The position numbers and the translations under genes were made by a program. The notes beneath the pieces were generated by a model, which was not told where the DNA came from, searched no databases, and saw only the letters and a program-made list of their open reading frames with translations. This document shows, one piece after another, positions 26,101-41,100 of a stretch of 64,000 nt of DNA. Positions within the stretch are counted from its first letter, which is position 1; every line of letters starts with the position of its first letter. The stretch spans positions 1 to 64,000 of the forward strand of contig JAHBVO010000006.1 of NCBI GenBank assembly GCA_019637435.1, written 5' to 3'. This DNA comes from Candidatus Obscuribacterales bacterium (GTDB lineage: Bacteria > Cyanobacteriota > Vampirovibrionia > Obscuribacterales > Obscuribacteraceae).

Positions 26101-29100
26101 GCTGTGACTGCGAACAATACGCTGCTCACAGCCCTCGGCAATATTCGTCTGAACAGCACGATCACCTCTCCAGGCGGGATTCTAGCAGTAGCGGGACATG
26201 ACATTTATAACGGAGGCGCATCGCAGCTGCGCACGGATTCGAGCACAGGCGATGGCGGCAATATAACTCTCATTGCAGGTGCCGATTTCACAACCAACGC
26301 AAGCGACATTGCGATCAACGGCGCGTCCGACTCAGGCGGCGTTATCGGGCTGGATCAATTCAGCCAGATTCAGGTATTTCGCACCAGCAGTACAGCCACC
26401 AATGGTAGTGCGGGCGACGTGAACCTCACTGCGTTCTACGGCGACGGTTTCAATGCCGGATTGATTCGCGTTGGCTCTGCCGCGACGATTGAAGCCCAAG
26501 GAAACGGACTCGGTTCAAATGGAACACTGTCGATAGTTTCCGAAGCTGATCAAGTCAATGCCATCAACTTCACGGAGTTCAGAGCAAACCTAGGTGCAGC
26601 CGGTACCGGAGGAGTCACATTGAGCGCCTCCGCTCCGGTTGCTACTTCACTCAACCCCGTTACGTTCTCGACGACCTCGGACTTTGCAGGAATATCATCG
26701 GTCAACAACTTCTCTGGCGGCAGTAGGACAAGCAACAGCACCATCGGCTTCAATTTCGTCACTCTTAACGACGCCCCCTTCACGATGTTGGTTGGTGCGG
26801 AAACCGGTTTTGCCGCAGTTACTGGTGCAACCCTCTTTAGAGCAGACTCATTAAACAACCTGAGCATGGGAGCAGTCACTGCGAACAGAACACTTCTCAC
26901 AGCCGCTGGAAATATTCGACTTAATGGAATTATTACCTCTCCCGGAGGCGTGTTGGCGGTCTCGGGCCGCGATATCTACAATGGTGGTGCAGCCCAGCTC
27001 CTCGCGGACTCAAGCACGGCCGATGGCGGCAACATTACTCTCATTGCTGGTGCCGACTTCACGAGCAATGCGACCAATGTAGCAATCAACGGTGCTTCAG
27101 CTACCGGTGGTCTAATCGGAATGGACCGGTTCAGCCACCTTCAAGCTTTCAGAACTAGCAGTACAGCTATCGGTGGCAGCGCCGGCAATGTCAATCTTGC
27201 CGCTTTCGCTGGACCTGGTGTTGACGCCGGACTAGTCCGCATGGGAGGAGCTGCGCTAATTGAGGCTCAGGGGAACGGTTCTGGCTCTAATGGAACCGTG
27301 ACCATTGTCAGCGGAGCAAATTTCGCCGATGCAATCAATTTCACGGAGATCAGAACAAACCTGGGAGCATCCGGTTCGGGTGGCGTCATCCTGAGCGCAT
27401 CAAATCCGGTGGCATCATCCCTTAATCCGGTGACTTTCTCAACAACGACTGAATTCGCCGGAATGACCTCAGCCAACGATTTCTTAGGCGGCACGAGAAC
27501 GACAGGAAGCACTATCAACTTTAACGCTATAAACGTCAACAACGTTCCCGTGACGATCTTGACCGGCGCAAATGTCGGACAAGATTCTGCATCTTCCATC
27601 ACCGGTGCAAGTTTGTACCGTGTTGATTCGATGGGCAATCTGAGCTTGAACTTTATCACTGCCAACCGAACCCTAGCCACCGCATCCGGACGAATTCGGA
27701 TGACTAACGCAATCACGTCTCCAGGAGGCATTTTTGCGGTAGCCGGTTACGATATTTTCTCAGTTGGCGCACCATCGTTATTCGCGAACTCGACCACCGG
27801 TGATGGCGGCAACATCACACTGATTGCTGGTGCAGATTTCACTGTTGGAGCGAATGATGTCTCAATACTGGGTGCTTCGGCGACTGGTGGGTATGTCGGT
27901 CTCGACCAGTCCAGCCAAGTTCAGAGCATCACCACCGTAGGTGCTGACGGTTTCGATGCCGGTAATGTCAACCTCGTCGCATTCTCCGGCTCAGCAATGA
28001 CAAATCCGGGACTTGTGCGCCTGGGCGGCGCGGCTGAGGTCAAAGCGTATGCCACCGGCGGTGGTGCCAATGGCGACGTCACAATCGTCTCGGGATTTCA
28101 GGGTCCGATTCCTGACTTCACAAGTACCATAAACGCTAATGTGATAAACGTGAGCGGACCCACTGTGGTCACTAGCGCACCAGGCACTGGGAGTGTGACG
28201 CTCAGTAATTCAGCTCCAAACGCATCTTTGTCGAACCCAGTAGTGCTGACGACCAGCCAATCCGGATTCGGCAACATCACCTCCACAAACGATTTCCTCG
28301 GCGGTACACGCACCGTTGCTGGCGCTTCAATATACGTCAACGCAATTAAGGCAAACAATTCACCGGTTACATTGCTTGGCGGCAACGGCGCGCCTGGAAC
28401 GATAGCAAGCGTTAATTTTGGAGATATCAGCACTGCAAGTCTCCTGCGCATTGACTCTCTGGGAGATGTCGTAACATCGACAATCAACGCAAATCAAACT
28501 TTCGTGACAGCAACAGGCGTGATTCGTGTTCCAACAGTTGTAACGTCACCGGGCGGAATTTTGATGGTAGCTCGTTCAAATGTTTTCTCCGGAGGTGCGC
28601 CGCAACTACTCGCTAATGCGGCAAACGGCGACGGCGGAAACATAACGATTATCGCCGGAGCGGATTTCACAGTCGGTGCAAACGACGTGACCATCAATGG
28701 AGGCACATCAACTGGCGGATATGTTGGTTTTGACCAACTTAGTTCAATTCAAGCGATGAGAACAAATGGTGGCGCAGGCAACGGTAACGCGGGCGACATA
28801 ACGCTTGTGGCTTTCGCTGGAACCGGCGATTTCGCAGGTGTTGTTAGAACCGGCGGAGCCGTAACGATTGAAGCTAAAGGCAATGGCACTGGCTCTAATG
28901 GTGACATTAAGGTTATCGCTGGTTCGAGTTTGACAGACGCGATTCAATTGAAGAATGTCGATCTAAACGGAGGCAGCGCCGGAACAGGAAGCATCACTCT
29001 CAGTGCATCAACGCCTTTAGCTACAAGTCTTGACCCGGTCAAAGTTGCTACAACGACTGTTGGATTCGCTGAAATTATCACGACAAACGATTTCTTGGGG

Positions 29101-32100
29101 GGCACACGCACAGGAGCTGCCACGATCGGCGTCGATACTCTCACGTTGAACAAGGCTCCAGTCACCATCCTGACAGGTGCCGACACCTCGTACGGTTTTT
29201 TGACCGGAGTGAGCAATCTTCGCATCGACTCGCTAGGCACAATAAACGTCAACTCGATAAATTCTGATCAAATTTTCCTGACCGCTCTCGGAAGGGTTCG
29301 CGTAAATGGCACACTCAACTCGCCGGGCGGCATACTAATAGTATCCGGAAGCGACATATACTCAGGCGGTGCTCCGCAGTTCAACACCAGTTCGCCAACT
29401 GGAGACGGCGGAAATATTAGCTTGATTGCGGGTGCGGACTACGTGCTCGGTGCTAACGACATCTCTATTCGTGGCGGTACTGTTGGAGGTGGCTACGTAG
29501 GACTCGACCAATTCAGCAGTGTCCAGGTCCTCAGAACAAACGGCGGTGGTCTGTCTGGCACCGCGGGCGACATCAACCTTGTTGCGTTCACAGGGAATAG
29601 CAGCGTCTCAGCTGGTGTAGTCAGAACTGGTAACTCAGCATTCATCGAGGCACTGGGGAGCGGCACTGGCGCCAACGGTGACGTCACTCTCGTTTCCGGA
29701 GCCAACGGTCCTACGGATGACGGTCAACCAACAATCAATATTCGCGGTGTAAACATCAATAGCGGTGCTAACGGCACCGGTAGCGTGATACTGAGCAACT
29801 CCACACCGAACGCTACAATAGCCAACCAAGTCACGCTTTCGACAGTGTCCGGCTCGACATTTGGTGGAATCACGTCAACAAACAACTTCCTTGGTGGAGC
29901 AAGAACAAACTTTGTCAACTCAGCAGTAAATATCACAGATACGATTAGCACCAACAATGCCCCTGTCACATTACTTGGCGGAAGCAACGTCACGTTTGGA
30001 ACCATCAGCGGAGCAAACCTGCTGAGAATCGACTCCCTTGGTACAGTAACTACCAACACCATCAATGCTAATCAGACTTTCATAACTGCACAGGGTAACA
30101 TTCGGCTAAATAGCACGACCACTTCCCCTGGTGGCATCATGATGGTAGCCGGAGGAGATATCTCCTCTGGCGGTGCACCTCAATTGAACGCGACCGCGAA
30201 CGGAGATGCAGGAAACATAAGCCTAATTGCCGGCGCAGCATTCACAGAAGTTGCTGGTGGACTTCGCATTGACGGGGCATCGGCTACTGGTGGAAACTTG
30301 AATCTCCAGTTTTTCTCCGGTATTCAGGTGTTAACCACCAATAGTACAGGAGGCGATGGCTCCGCAGGCGACATCAATCTGATTGCATTCTCTAACGGCG
30401 GCAACAATGGTTACGTATTCACTACCGGTGGCGGGTTCTCAATTAACGCTGAGGGCAACGGCACCGGCGCCAACGGCACCGTCACCGTCGTGGCTGGCGC
30501 GGACCAAAATCAGAACGCCATCGCTATGGCAAATAGTTTCACTCGCAACGGCACCGGTGGTGGTGGCGGTATAACTCTCCGAGCTGCAGCACCTCTTTTC
30601 ACTGCTCAAACAGCAACGCTATCTGGAACCAGCAACTTTGGCGGAGTATCAGCAGGTAACTTCACCTCCGGAACTCTCTCTGCGACTGCTGATATCGCCG
30701 CTGGCGATCTGGTGACGCGTGATGGAGACATTAGTGTTTCATCACGCAACGTGAACCTGGGAAGCATCATTGCTGACGGTGGCATCGCGCCATCAACTTC
30801 CAGCGGCGGAACTATCACCATTAACACGAACTCCGCGACCACGCTGAGATCCAATGGTGGCGGAGTAAACAGAATCACTTACTTGAGCGCTAGCGGCGGA
30901 GCCGTAAGCGGCGATGCCGGCACCATCTCCTTGAGCAACGTCGGCGCAGGCGGAATTGATGTAACGGCAGGAAACATATTCCTGAACACGACCGACGGAA
31001 ACGGCGGAACTCTCAGCCTCAACGCACCTACGTCGACCTTGACGTTGCCGACTGCCAATCTGACCATCTTCACGAATGGCACCGATCGCAACGGCGGCAG
31101 CATCATCATCAATGCCAACGCTCTCGACAACGGCGGGAATCCATTCACCTTCACCGCTCTTGGAACCGGCACCGGTCTCGGTGGCACGGTCGACGTGACC
31201 TTGAACTCAGGCAGCATCGCGACCGGCACAGATCCTGGTCAGTTCAACCCAGTCGTAGGTTCAGACGGAGTAATCAGACTCAAAGCGACAAACGGCGGGG
31301 TGACAGTTGCACCTTTCACATCCATCGCAGGTCGAGAAGTCAGTCTGACTGCTGGTGGCGGTAACATAACACTTACGGATGCAAACATCGTGGGTACGTC
31401 CGGAGGTCAAATCAACCTTACGAACTCGTTTGCTGCCGGGACCATCAACCAATTCGGAGCGTCGCTAATTTCGGGCGGAAACCTTTCCGTTCAAACTGTA
31501 AGTTCAAACGTGATACTCAATACAAGCGTTGAAGGTCTGAGATTTAACAGCGTCAATGGCGGCTTAATCGTCAACAACGCGTCAAGTTCCCTCACTGTCA
31601 ACTCAAGCAACACAGCGGGCACGCTCAGCATCGCAACGCCCGGAAGTATGTATTTCGCGGAGAACGTCACTGCAAATGGTGGCATCACTCTCACCTCTAA
31701 CGCGCCCGGAGGTCTCTTCTCTGGTCCTGGCGTTTTGAAAACATCGCCAGGTTTCGCTTTAAACGTCAATCTCGGAAGCACTGGTAGTCAGGCATACCTC
31801 AATACTGAGGTTTCCAATTTCACCGGTAACGCCACCAATGGTGGTCTAATATCTCTTACCCAGACCGGCAACATTTCTATCGGTACTGGCTCAACTTTAT
31901 TCATTGATGATCTGCGTGTTATCGCTGATGGAAACATCCATCTCGTCAACAATGTAGTTGCAGATCCGGTTTCACTCATCTCGACAACAGACATTCTTCT
32001 CAGTGCAGATATCACCGCAAATGATGGCATCCTCTTAGTTTCAGGTGGAAACATCAGAACGGACATTGTTGGTCTCGATATAAACGGTTCTGGAACCCAC

Positions 32101-35100
32101 GGCGGCAACATCACGATGGTTGCGGGTGCAGCCTACACTGTCGATAGCGATTTGGGAATTATTGTGATCGACGGACCGTCCAGCACCGGCGGCAGCATCG
32201 ACTTCGTAACCGGCGGGTCAATCACGACTCTTTCATCAGCAGCGACATCGGCAGCCACTGGTGACTATGCAGGGGACATCAATCTGATTGCCTACGCAGG
32301 CGGCACTACCAATAGTGGCACCGTGCGAATCACCCCAGCTACCACAATCGACGCATCTGCAGCTGACGTATTGAACAACGCTGGTGCGGTCAACATCATC
32401 GCCAGTGGAGTTAACGGCACCTCCACAATCAGCGTCGGAGACATCGACAGCACGGGCGGCAGCAATAATCCTGCCAGCTCGATTAACGTATTGGGCGCAG
32501 TAGCAAATTCCAATGTTCAGATCTCTCTGTTCAACGCGATACCTGCGAGCAGCTTCGTACCGGTAAGTTCACCAGCAGGTGCTGACATCAGCACCGGTGC
32601 AATCGCTACAAGCGGTGCGAGCATAAATGTGGACGGACAAGCCAATGTGACTACGGGAGCAGTTTCTGCTTCACCACTTGGTTCAGACCAGACAGGAGGC
32701 AGCATCTCCATTGCGGGTGTACAAACAACTACCGGAGCGGTCACGACGAACGGCACTGGAACTGGCGGTGGCGGAAACATCGCCATCACTGGTCTGTCGG
32801 GGCTGACCACAGGAACGCTCACCGCCAATGGTGGCACTTCTGGTATCGGAGGCTCTGTTAGCCTCTACTCGAATTCCGCGACAGTTCTGAGTCACGCAGC
32901 AATCAGCGCACAAGCAGGTGCCAACGGTTTAGCCGGAGGTTCGGTAACTGTTAGAAACGACGGGGTCGGCGGCATCAACTACAACGGAGTTGATGTGTCG
33001 GGAGGCATCGGCAGCGGCGGCAGCATCGACTTCGAGACAGCGGGGACTTTGAATTTCGTTTCCGCCAACATGCTTGCAAATGGCGCTACGGATGCTGGCA
33101 ACATCACTCTTCGAGCGTTCAACATCACGGGCTCAAACGGATTGAATCTTCAAGCCAACGGAGCTGCTCCAGGAAGTGGACTGGGCATTGATATCGGAAC
33201 AACTGGAGTTGGGTCAGCGGGTGACATCACCATTCAGGGCAATGTCAATTTAACTACAACCAAAGACATACAAATTTTCAGTGGAGGCGGACTGACGATC
33301 GATACCAGCACCAGTATCGGTGCTCTAGGCACAGTCAACATCGCATCTAATAGACTCTTCGCCACCCTCGCTAACATCTTCACAGGAGGGACAACCGGAG
33401 ACCAACAGGGACGAGCAGTCACTATCACGTCAACGGGTAACTTAACTCAATTTGGCAATATCACAACCGATGGATTCGGTAATTCATCCGCTGGAAGCGT
33501 CACAGTTGCGAATACCAGCAGCACCGGAATCATTAGCATGGGCGCTATCAACGCGAATGGTGGCGTATCCGGAGATGGAGGGACTGTCCTGGTCACAGCT
33601 TCGTCCTCCAGCACAGTCACGGTGAGCTCCGTGAGCGCCACCGGAGGCTCCACAGCTGGTAACGGCGGCTCCGTAACGGTTAGAAACGATGGAACAGCCT
33701 CATTTGAAGGTTTCGTAAGAGTAACAGCTGGTATAGATGTGTCAGCTCAGGACGATGCCGGCTCCGTCATTCTTGATGCGGAAGGTACTCAGGACGGCTT
33801 GGTCCAGGTCGGCGGGACAATAAATGCCACTTCAGCTTCTGGAACAAATGGCTCTGTAACGATAGAAGGTCGGCAGATTCAGGCGATAAGCCCGTTGTTT
33901 ATCAATGCAGGACTGGGCGGCTCCACAAACACCGGTGCAGTCAACATCACAGCTACTGCCGGCGGACTGTTCTCGAGTGGCAACTCCATCAACATCTACT
34001 CCGGAGATGACCTCACACTGAACTTGAATTCCGCGGCAGCCATCCAATCAAACGGAGGAGACATAACTCTGCATGCGGGCGGAGACCTCAATGGCAACGG
34101 AGCAAATATCAACGCATCCGCAACGGCAGCTAATACCAATGGCGGTACCATCTCTATCGACGCAGGTCTATTCGCGAACAGTGCGGGCGTCTCGCTCGGA
34201 AACATCGTTTCTAACGGAAACGGCACCGGCACTGGCGGAACAATCGATATAACTCTTCGAGGTTCAGCGGTGAACTACAGTCTGGGAACCGGCGGAAGCA
34301 TTCGCTCGATCGCTTCACGTGGTGGAACAGGCTCGACCGGCGGCGATGTCTCTATCTCACAGACTTCTATCAACCCTCTATCGTTGCTAAACGGATTAGA
34401 CATTGATGTCACCACGGCATCTGGCGATGCAGGCAACATCAATATCAGCACTCAGGGTGAATTGGTGGTGACCAGTGGAGCCGTCACCCTCGCGGCTGAG
34501 GGTCAAACAGGCAGAAACAACGGAAATATTTCTATTCAAGCAACCAACGTTGCGGTTGCCTCCGGTGCTACATCACTCACGCTGGATACGTTTAAAACGG
34601 GCTCGAACGCCGGTACCGGCAACATTGCGATCAACAACCTCGGTGGTGGTGGCATATACACGGCAGGCGGAGACTTCATTGTCGATGCAGGAAACAATTT
34701 CACATCGAACGCGACATACGTTAACACCAACATCGGTGCTGCTGCTGGTTCCGGAAACGTGAGCGTCACTGCGCGCGGTGACATCAACTTCAGTGCAGCA
34801 GCACCAATTTCGACTGTTGCCGTTAATGCTGACCAAAATGGCGGAAATGTCACCCTCACTTCAGGAACAGCAGGCTTCATCCGCGTTGGCAATATCATTG
34901 CAAATGGCGATGGAACCGGTGATGGTGGCACTGTAGCAATCACCGCCGGCACAGGCGAATTGCTTGGCCTCACATCAATCACTGCAAATGGTGGTACGGA
35001 CGGAGACGGCGGTGTCATAAACGTGACCGTAAATTCGGCTTCGATGCTCGATTTCACAAGCCTCATCGCTAGAGGCGGCAGTGTTAGTGGCAACGGCGGC

Positions 35101-38100
35101 AGCATCAGCCTGACAAACACCGGTGATGGCGGCATTCGTATCGATAATGGCGATATCGATGTCGGAGTCAATCCAGCCGGCAACGGCAATGGTGGTTTTA
35201 TAACAATTGATGCGACTGCAGGACCTTCAGATGGAACGGTGCTAATAGGCAGCAGCGCTAACATCACTGCTGATGCAGGTCTGACTGGTGCCGTCGGCGG
35301 AAGAATCGAGATCACAGGCGCATCTATCGCGTTCACAGGTCCACCGGCGAGTGCAATCATAAGCGCTGTCAACGGAGACAACACAAACGGCATCACGCTA
35401 ACCACGACTTCCACTGGAATCTCTACTAGCGGAAGCAATCTCAGTATTGCTACAAGCGGAGCCGCAACGATCAATCTGGCAAACAGTCTCTTAGCGACTG
35501 GCGGTGGTAACCTGAGCATCAACGCAGATGTGATAAACGCAGCTGGACAAACTTTCCAAACGAATTCACTCGCAGCCAATGCGAACGGCGGTAACATAAC
35601 GCTAAACGCAGTTGGTGATGTGACGACCAGCCAACTCAACACAGTTGGTTCCGGAACCGGCAACGGCGGAGACGTCAACGTCACAGGAGCGCTGGTCACA
35701 CTAGGAGACATCAGTGCGGACGGCGGACTCGATGGTGACGGCGGAGACGTCACAATCAATTCAACAAGATTCGCTCTGAGCAACATCCTCGCTAGAGGCG
35801 GCAGTAATGGTGGCTCAGGCGGTTCCGTTCTAGTCAACGCTTATACAAACTTCTCTAACTCCATATTGAACGTGGAAACAACCGGTTCGACTTCAGGTGG
35901 CGACGGCGGCAACATCACAGTCGCAAATGCTGGAAGCGGGCAAATTCAATTTAACGGCACAACTGGATTGGTATCGTCCGCGCCAGCCGGAAATGCAGGA
36001 GATATCACACTCACCGGGGGTTTGCTTTCGTTCGGAGCGAATTCACGCAATATCATCGCGGATGGTGGCATCACCAATGGCGATATAACGGTTAACTCCG
36101 TCAACGTCGCGTTCACAAGCACTACAGGCACCAACACTGTCCGAGCTTCGGGGACCGGTACAGGCGGTTCGATCACGTTTAATTCACCTGGCGGCAATAT
36201 GACGACCGGCGGCTCTGCTATCAGCATGGACACCAAAGGAAGCGTCACCCTCGCAATGTTATTCGCCGATGTCATCACCAACGGCGGAGCCCTGGCGATT
36301 AACGCAGGTCAAGACATCGACGCGGATGCTGATTTCAATACCAGTTCCGCCACCGGCAATGGTGGCGACGTGACCCTTTCAGTGAGTTCCGGTGCAGGAA
36401 ATTCGATCTTCTTCAACACCATTAATGCAAGCGGTGCGTCGGGATTCAATGGAGGCACTGTCCAAATCACTGGCTCCCAGGGCGGCACTGCATTCAACGG
36501 CATAACCTCTAATGGTGCAGGTTCTGGTAACGGCGGCGCAGTGACGATATCTGCAGATCAGGACACTCAACTGGATATTGATGCGATCTCCTCGACCGGT
36601 GGAACCTCTAATGGAGACATTTCCATCACCAACGCTGGAGATGGAAACATTCGCGCAATCAGCTCTCTAACCGGCAGACAAATCTCGCTGTCGAATTCCG
36701 CAGGAACTGGCGGAATAGCACTTTTCGGTGCGACCATCAATGCATCGAATGGAATCTTGCTCGACTCCGGTGCCGGAATAACTCAAACCGTTTCGTCCAT
36801 ATCCGGTGGAGCGCTTGACGTGAGATTTGTAACTGGACCTGTAACTCTCTCTACGAACGTCGCATCGCTCACAACGAGTGCATCCGGGCAGTCGCTCACA
36901 ATCAATGAAACTTCAGGCATCAGCATTCTTGGTCAAAACATTGGAAGCCTCACAGTCAACTCCACAAACGGAAATATCACGGTTGACGCTCCAGCTACAG
37001 CCACAGCTCTGTTAAGACTGAACGCCACCAACGGCGGAGTCACTACGAGTGTTGCGGTTCAGTCCCCCGTTATAGAAATAGTTGCCGGCAACGGCAATGT
37101 TCTTTTCAATGGCAACCTGGTTAGCAGCGGTGCCAGCGGAGGCATCACGCTATCGTCGACCGGAAGTATCTCCGGCACGGGTAGCGTTCAGACAGACGCA
37201 GCAAGCTCAATCGGTTTAGATATCACGTTGAATGGCTCAGGGAATGCGACTTTTAGCAACGCAGCAGTGAGCAAGCTCACGACAGCCGGCACCAGCAACG
37301 GTACCGTCACCATCAACAATGGCAACAACGCACTTCAAATCGGTGCACTCGGTTCCGCGCTCTCATTAGTGGCGAGTTCCACGAACGTCGGCGGTATCAC
37401 ACTGACCCAGAACAACAGCACGACTGGAACCGTCACATTCAACGCTCCGTACTTCAGCGTCAACGATACGACCCTTCAGGCAGCCAGCATCCTGATTCAG
37501 AACTTGAACGGCGGATTGACTGTCGATGGTGGCGCGACCCTCGGAACGTTGACAGGCACCACTCCTGCCGCCGGACCTGCCGGAACTCCGAGCGTACCTA
37601 CAGCGATTAACATCGTCACTCAAGTTGGCGCAGCGCTGAATTTAGTGGGCGACATCAACTTCAATGGCGACCTGACGATCGACAATACCTTTGGTACTAC
37701 GACTTCGACGAGCGGATCGTTATTCACAGGCAACAATAACGTCCGCCTCACAGCAGCTAGTTGGGTGACAAATTCTGAAACCAATGGCGGTATCGTAGGC
37801 AATGACTTCGTGTTCACGATTTCCGCTGGCGGCACCATCATCAATACCGATGGCGACGTCAACCTGTCGTCGAATACAACACTTGTAGGTCAGGACTTCG
37901 CAATCGTTGCGCGAAACAACATCAACATGAACGGCGTCACAATCAATCTGTCCAACACAACAGGTGACGCCGGCAATCTCAGTATCATTGCGGGGTACGA
38001 CTTCACCACAAGCAGTGGCGGTCAAATTCAGACGCAAGCGCCCTATACCTTCGCTGGTTCATCCGTAGCAGGCGGCAGCGTAAATGCTACCGGAGCTCAA

Positions 38101-41100
38101 CTGATCACGACAGCAACCGGCGGTAATGGCGGCAACGTTCTCGTCGTCGCAAATAACGGTTCCGTCAATCTTGGCGGCTCATCTCTTATCGATGCGTCTT
38201 CCACGACCGGTGTTGGCGGCTCCGTCACCATCATCGGACAGAATGGAATTACCGCAAACGACATTACGACGAACGGCAACGATGTGGTTCTCTCGGTTTC
38301 CGCACCGCAAATCCTCGGCGGACCACTCGTCGTGACGGATGGCACCTTATCTGGTGGCATCGTCGACGCGTCCGCTGCAGTGACAGACGGAAACTTGCAA
38401 CTCCACAACATCAACGGCGCTAGCAACGTCCAACTCCGTGGAGGAAACGGTGCTTCCAACACAATCACGCAGACAGCAGGCGGAGTGGTGAATGCATCCA
38501 ACCTTCGCGTGGTACTCGAAAACGGCAGCGCTACGCTGGCAGGAAACGCTGGTCTGCTAAACGCGATCGTCGGAGGCGCAGGCTCCGTGACTCTCGATAA
38601 CGGATCTACCGATATCAATCTCGTTGTTTCGAATTCGAATACAGCTCAAAACATCGATGTCAGAACCACAGGCTCGCTAGTCCTCTCCTCCGACATAACC
38701 GCAGGTAGCTTGACGCTATACGGTGGTGGAATCGGTCTCAACGTCAATCGGAACGTCACCGTGAACGGAGCGACAGTGATCCGGTCCACAGCAGGTCCGC
38801 TCACGGTTACAAACGCAATCTCCGGTGGCAGCGTTCTCCTGGAACAAGCAGCTGCGAACGGTTTAGTCGATATCAATAACACCGTGACCTCAACTGGAAC
38901 CTCGGTAACACTGAGCAACGCTGGCGTCGGCAACGTTCACATCGACGCAGCAGTAAATGCTGCAACCGCTCTCAACCTCACTCTCGGTTCAGGGACGCTT
39001 GATCAAACCGCATCGGTTTCAGGCACTAGCCTGGACGTCACTGTTGGTACCGGCACCGTCAACCTCAATACTCAAAACAACAACGTCGGCGCCTTGTCCG
39101 TCACTGCATCCGGTGCAGCTAATGTTCAACTCAATAATGGAACCAACGACCTCTCGATCGATTCGATTGCCGGTCTATCGACCGGAGGACTAATCGTCAG
39201 AACAACAGGCAATTTGGATCTCAACTCAGCAATATCCGTCAACACACTAACCTTGAGCGGCGGCGGAAGCGGACTGACGATCGACAACAACATCGTCACG
39301 ACCGGTCTTGCCTCAATCACGGCGACGGCAGGAGCTCTCACCGTTGATTCCACCCACACAGTTTCTGGTGCTGGCGACAAACTGCTACAAGCCACAGGTT
39401 CTGCCGGTGACGTAGTCATCAACGGTGGGGTCAGCGGCAACAACGTGACTCTACGCGCGACCACCACAGGTGGTGACGTGACCATAGCCGCTGCTGTTAC
39501 CGCAGCTGGTGGCACGATTGGTTTGGAAACAGACGGCGGGAACGTATCGGAAACCGGAGCCGGAAGCTTAACGAGCAGTGTCCTCAACCTGAGCTTGGGA
39601 CAGAACGGCTCGTCAGCTACGCTCAATAACGCCAACAACGTAGGCACTCTGAATAGCCTCGGACTCGCTAACGGAACTACCGTTTCATTCAACAATGCGG
39701 GCAATCCGATTCAACTCGGAAACATAATCGGAACTGGACATAACTACCAGGTCAGCACAACAAGTGGTGCTATCACCACTTCGACAAACGCGTTCAATTT
39801 CGCGACCCTGGGTCTAACTACAGCAACCGGGTCTATAACCATTGATGCGGATATCACAGCAACGACCTCGGCCAACCTGGAGGTTACGGGCGGTTCCGGC
39901 AACCTCACCATCACCAGTCAGGGTACGCTCACAAGCGCCGCTGGTGCGGTAAGTCTGACCAACAACGGCTCCGGCAACATCGCTATAAATGGAGCCTTAA
40001 GTGGCAACCAGGTAGCACTGCAAATTGCAGGAGGTCAAGTAAATCAATCTGGAACCGGAGTACTGACGGCAGGAACACTCGACGTCATCATCACCGGAAT
40101 CGGTTTCGCCAACCTGAGCACACTTCAGAACAACATTGGAGTTTTGAACACAGACGCCCAGGTCTTCGGCTCGACTCAAATCGATAACGGCAGCAATGAC
40201 ATCACGGTCAACAACATCGTAGGTGGAACCCAAAATCTGTACGTTCACACAAGCGGTTCTATAGATTTGATGAACGACTTCACAGTGGGCTCATTGAACT
40301 TGCAAGCGGGCGGCGCGCTAGACATCGATGTGGACATAGTTGCAAATAACGTTACCTCAGTCACTACCGTCGGTGCTCCACTCAACATAACCAGTTCTGG
40401 AAGCCTCACTGGTGTAGGTTCCAAAACAATTCTCGCTGGTGGAACCTTCACCGCCGATGGTGCGCTCACTTCGACGAGCTTCGTCACGTTGCAAGCCAGC
40501 GGTGCTATCGACGTCAACGCGGCAATATCCGGCACCAACATCATCATTGATTCGTTCAACAGCGGTATCAGTCTAGATGGAGCAGTCACGGCGAGCTCGT
40601 CCTTGAGCATGTCCACGGTCGGCAGCAATGTCATCAGCCAGACAGTTGCGCTAACGGCGCCAACCCTCAACATCACTCTCGCAAATGGTTCCGCGAATCT
40701 CGCGTTCCCTGTCACCACCAATAATGTCGGCATCCTCAATACCAACGTCAGCGGTGCTGGCTTCGTCGGTTTGAACAATGGTGCCAACGATATAACCCTC
40801 AACAACATCGTCGGCAACAACCAGAGTTTGACCGTTCTGACGACCGGCAGCATGCTGTTCAACACTGACTTCCAGGTTGACGCCCTCGGTCTGACTTCCA
40901 GCAATATGAACATCACGGTCGATATTGTCACCACAGGCAATGCCACAATCAACGGTGTGAGCGGCGACCTCGTCGTAGCAAATAGCGGAAGCTTAACCGG
41001 TTCAGGATTCAAGTATTTGAGTGCGCTGAGCGCTGGAACCCAAATAGACATCAACGGAGCCGTTACAGGAAGTGGAGTCACGATGTTCCATCAGAATGGT

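Noticed and set aside
34536..35837. 433-codon open frame on the minus strand inside the giant gene, and many similar antisense frames (e.g. 24957-25532, 45204-46109, 57492-58205)
   Set aside because: They read as Pro/Ala/Val/Ser-rich, low-complexity translations produced by the complementary frame of Gly/Asn/Thr/Ser repeats. None shows a domain, and they shift with each repeat unit.
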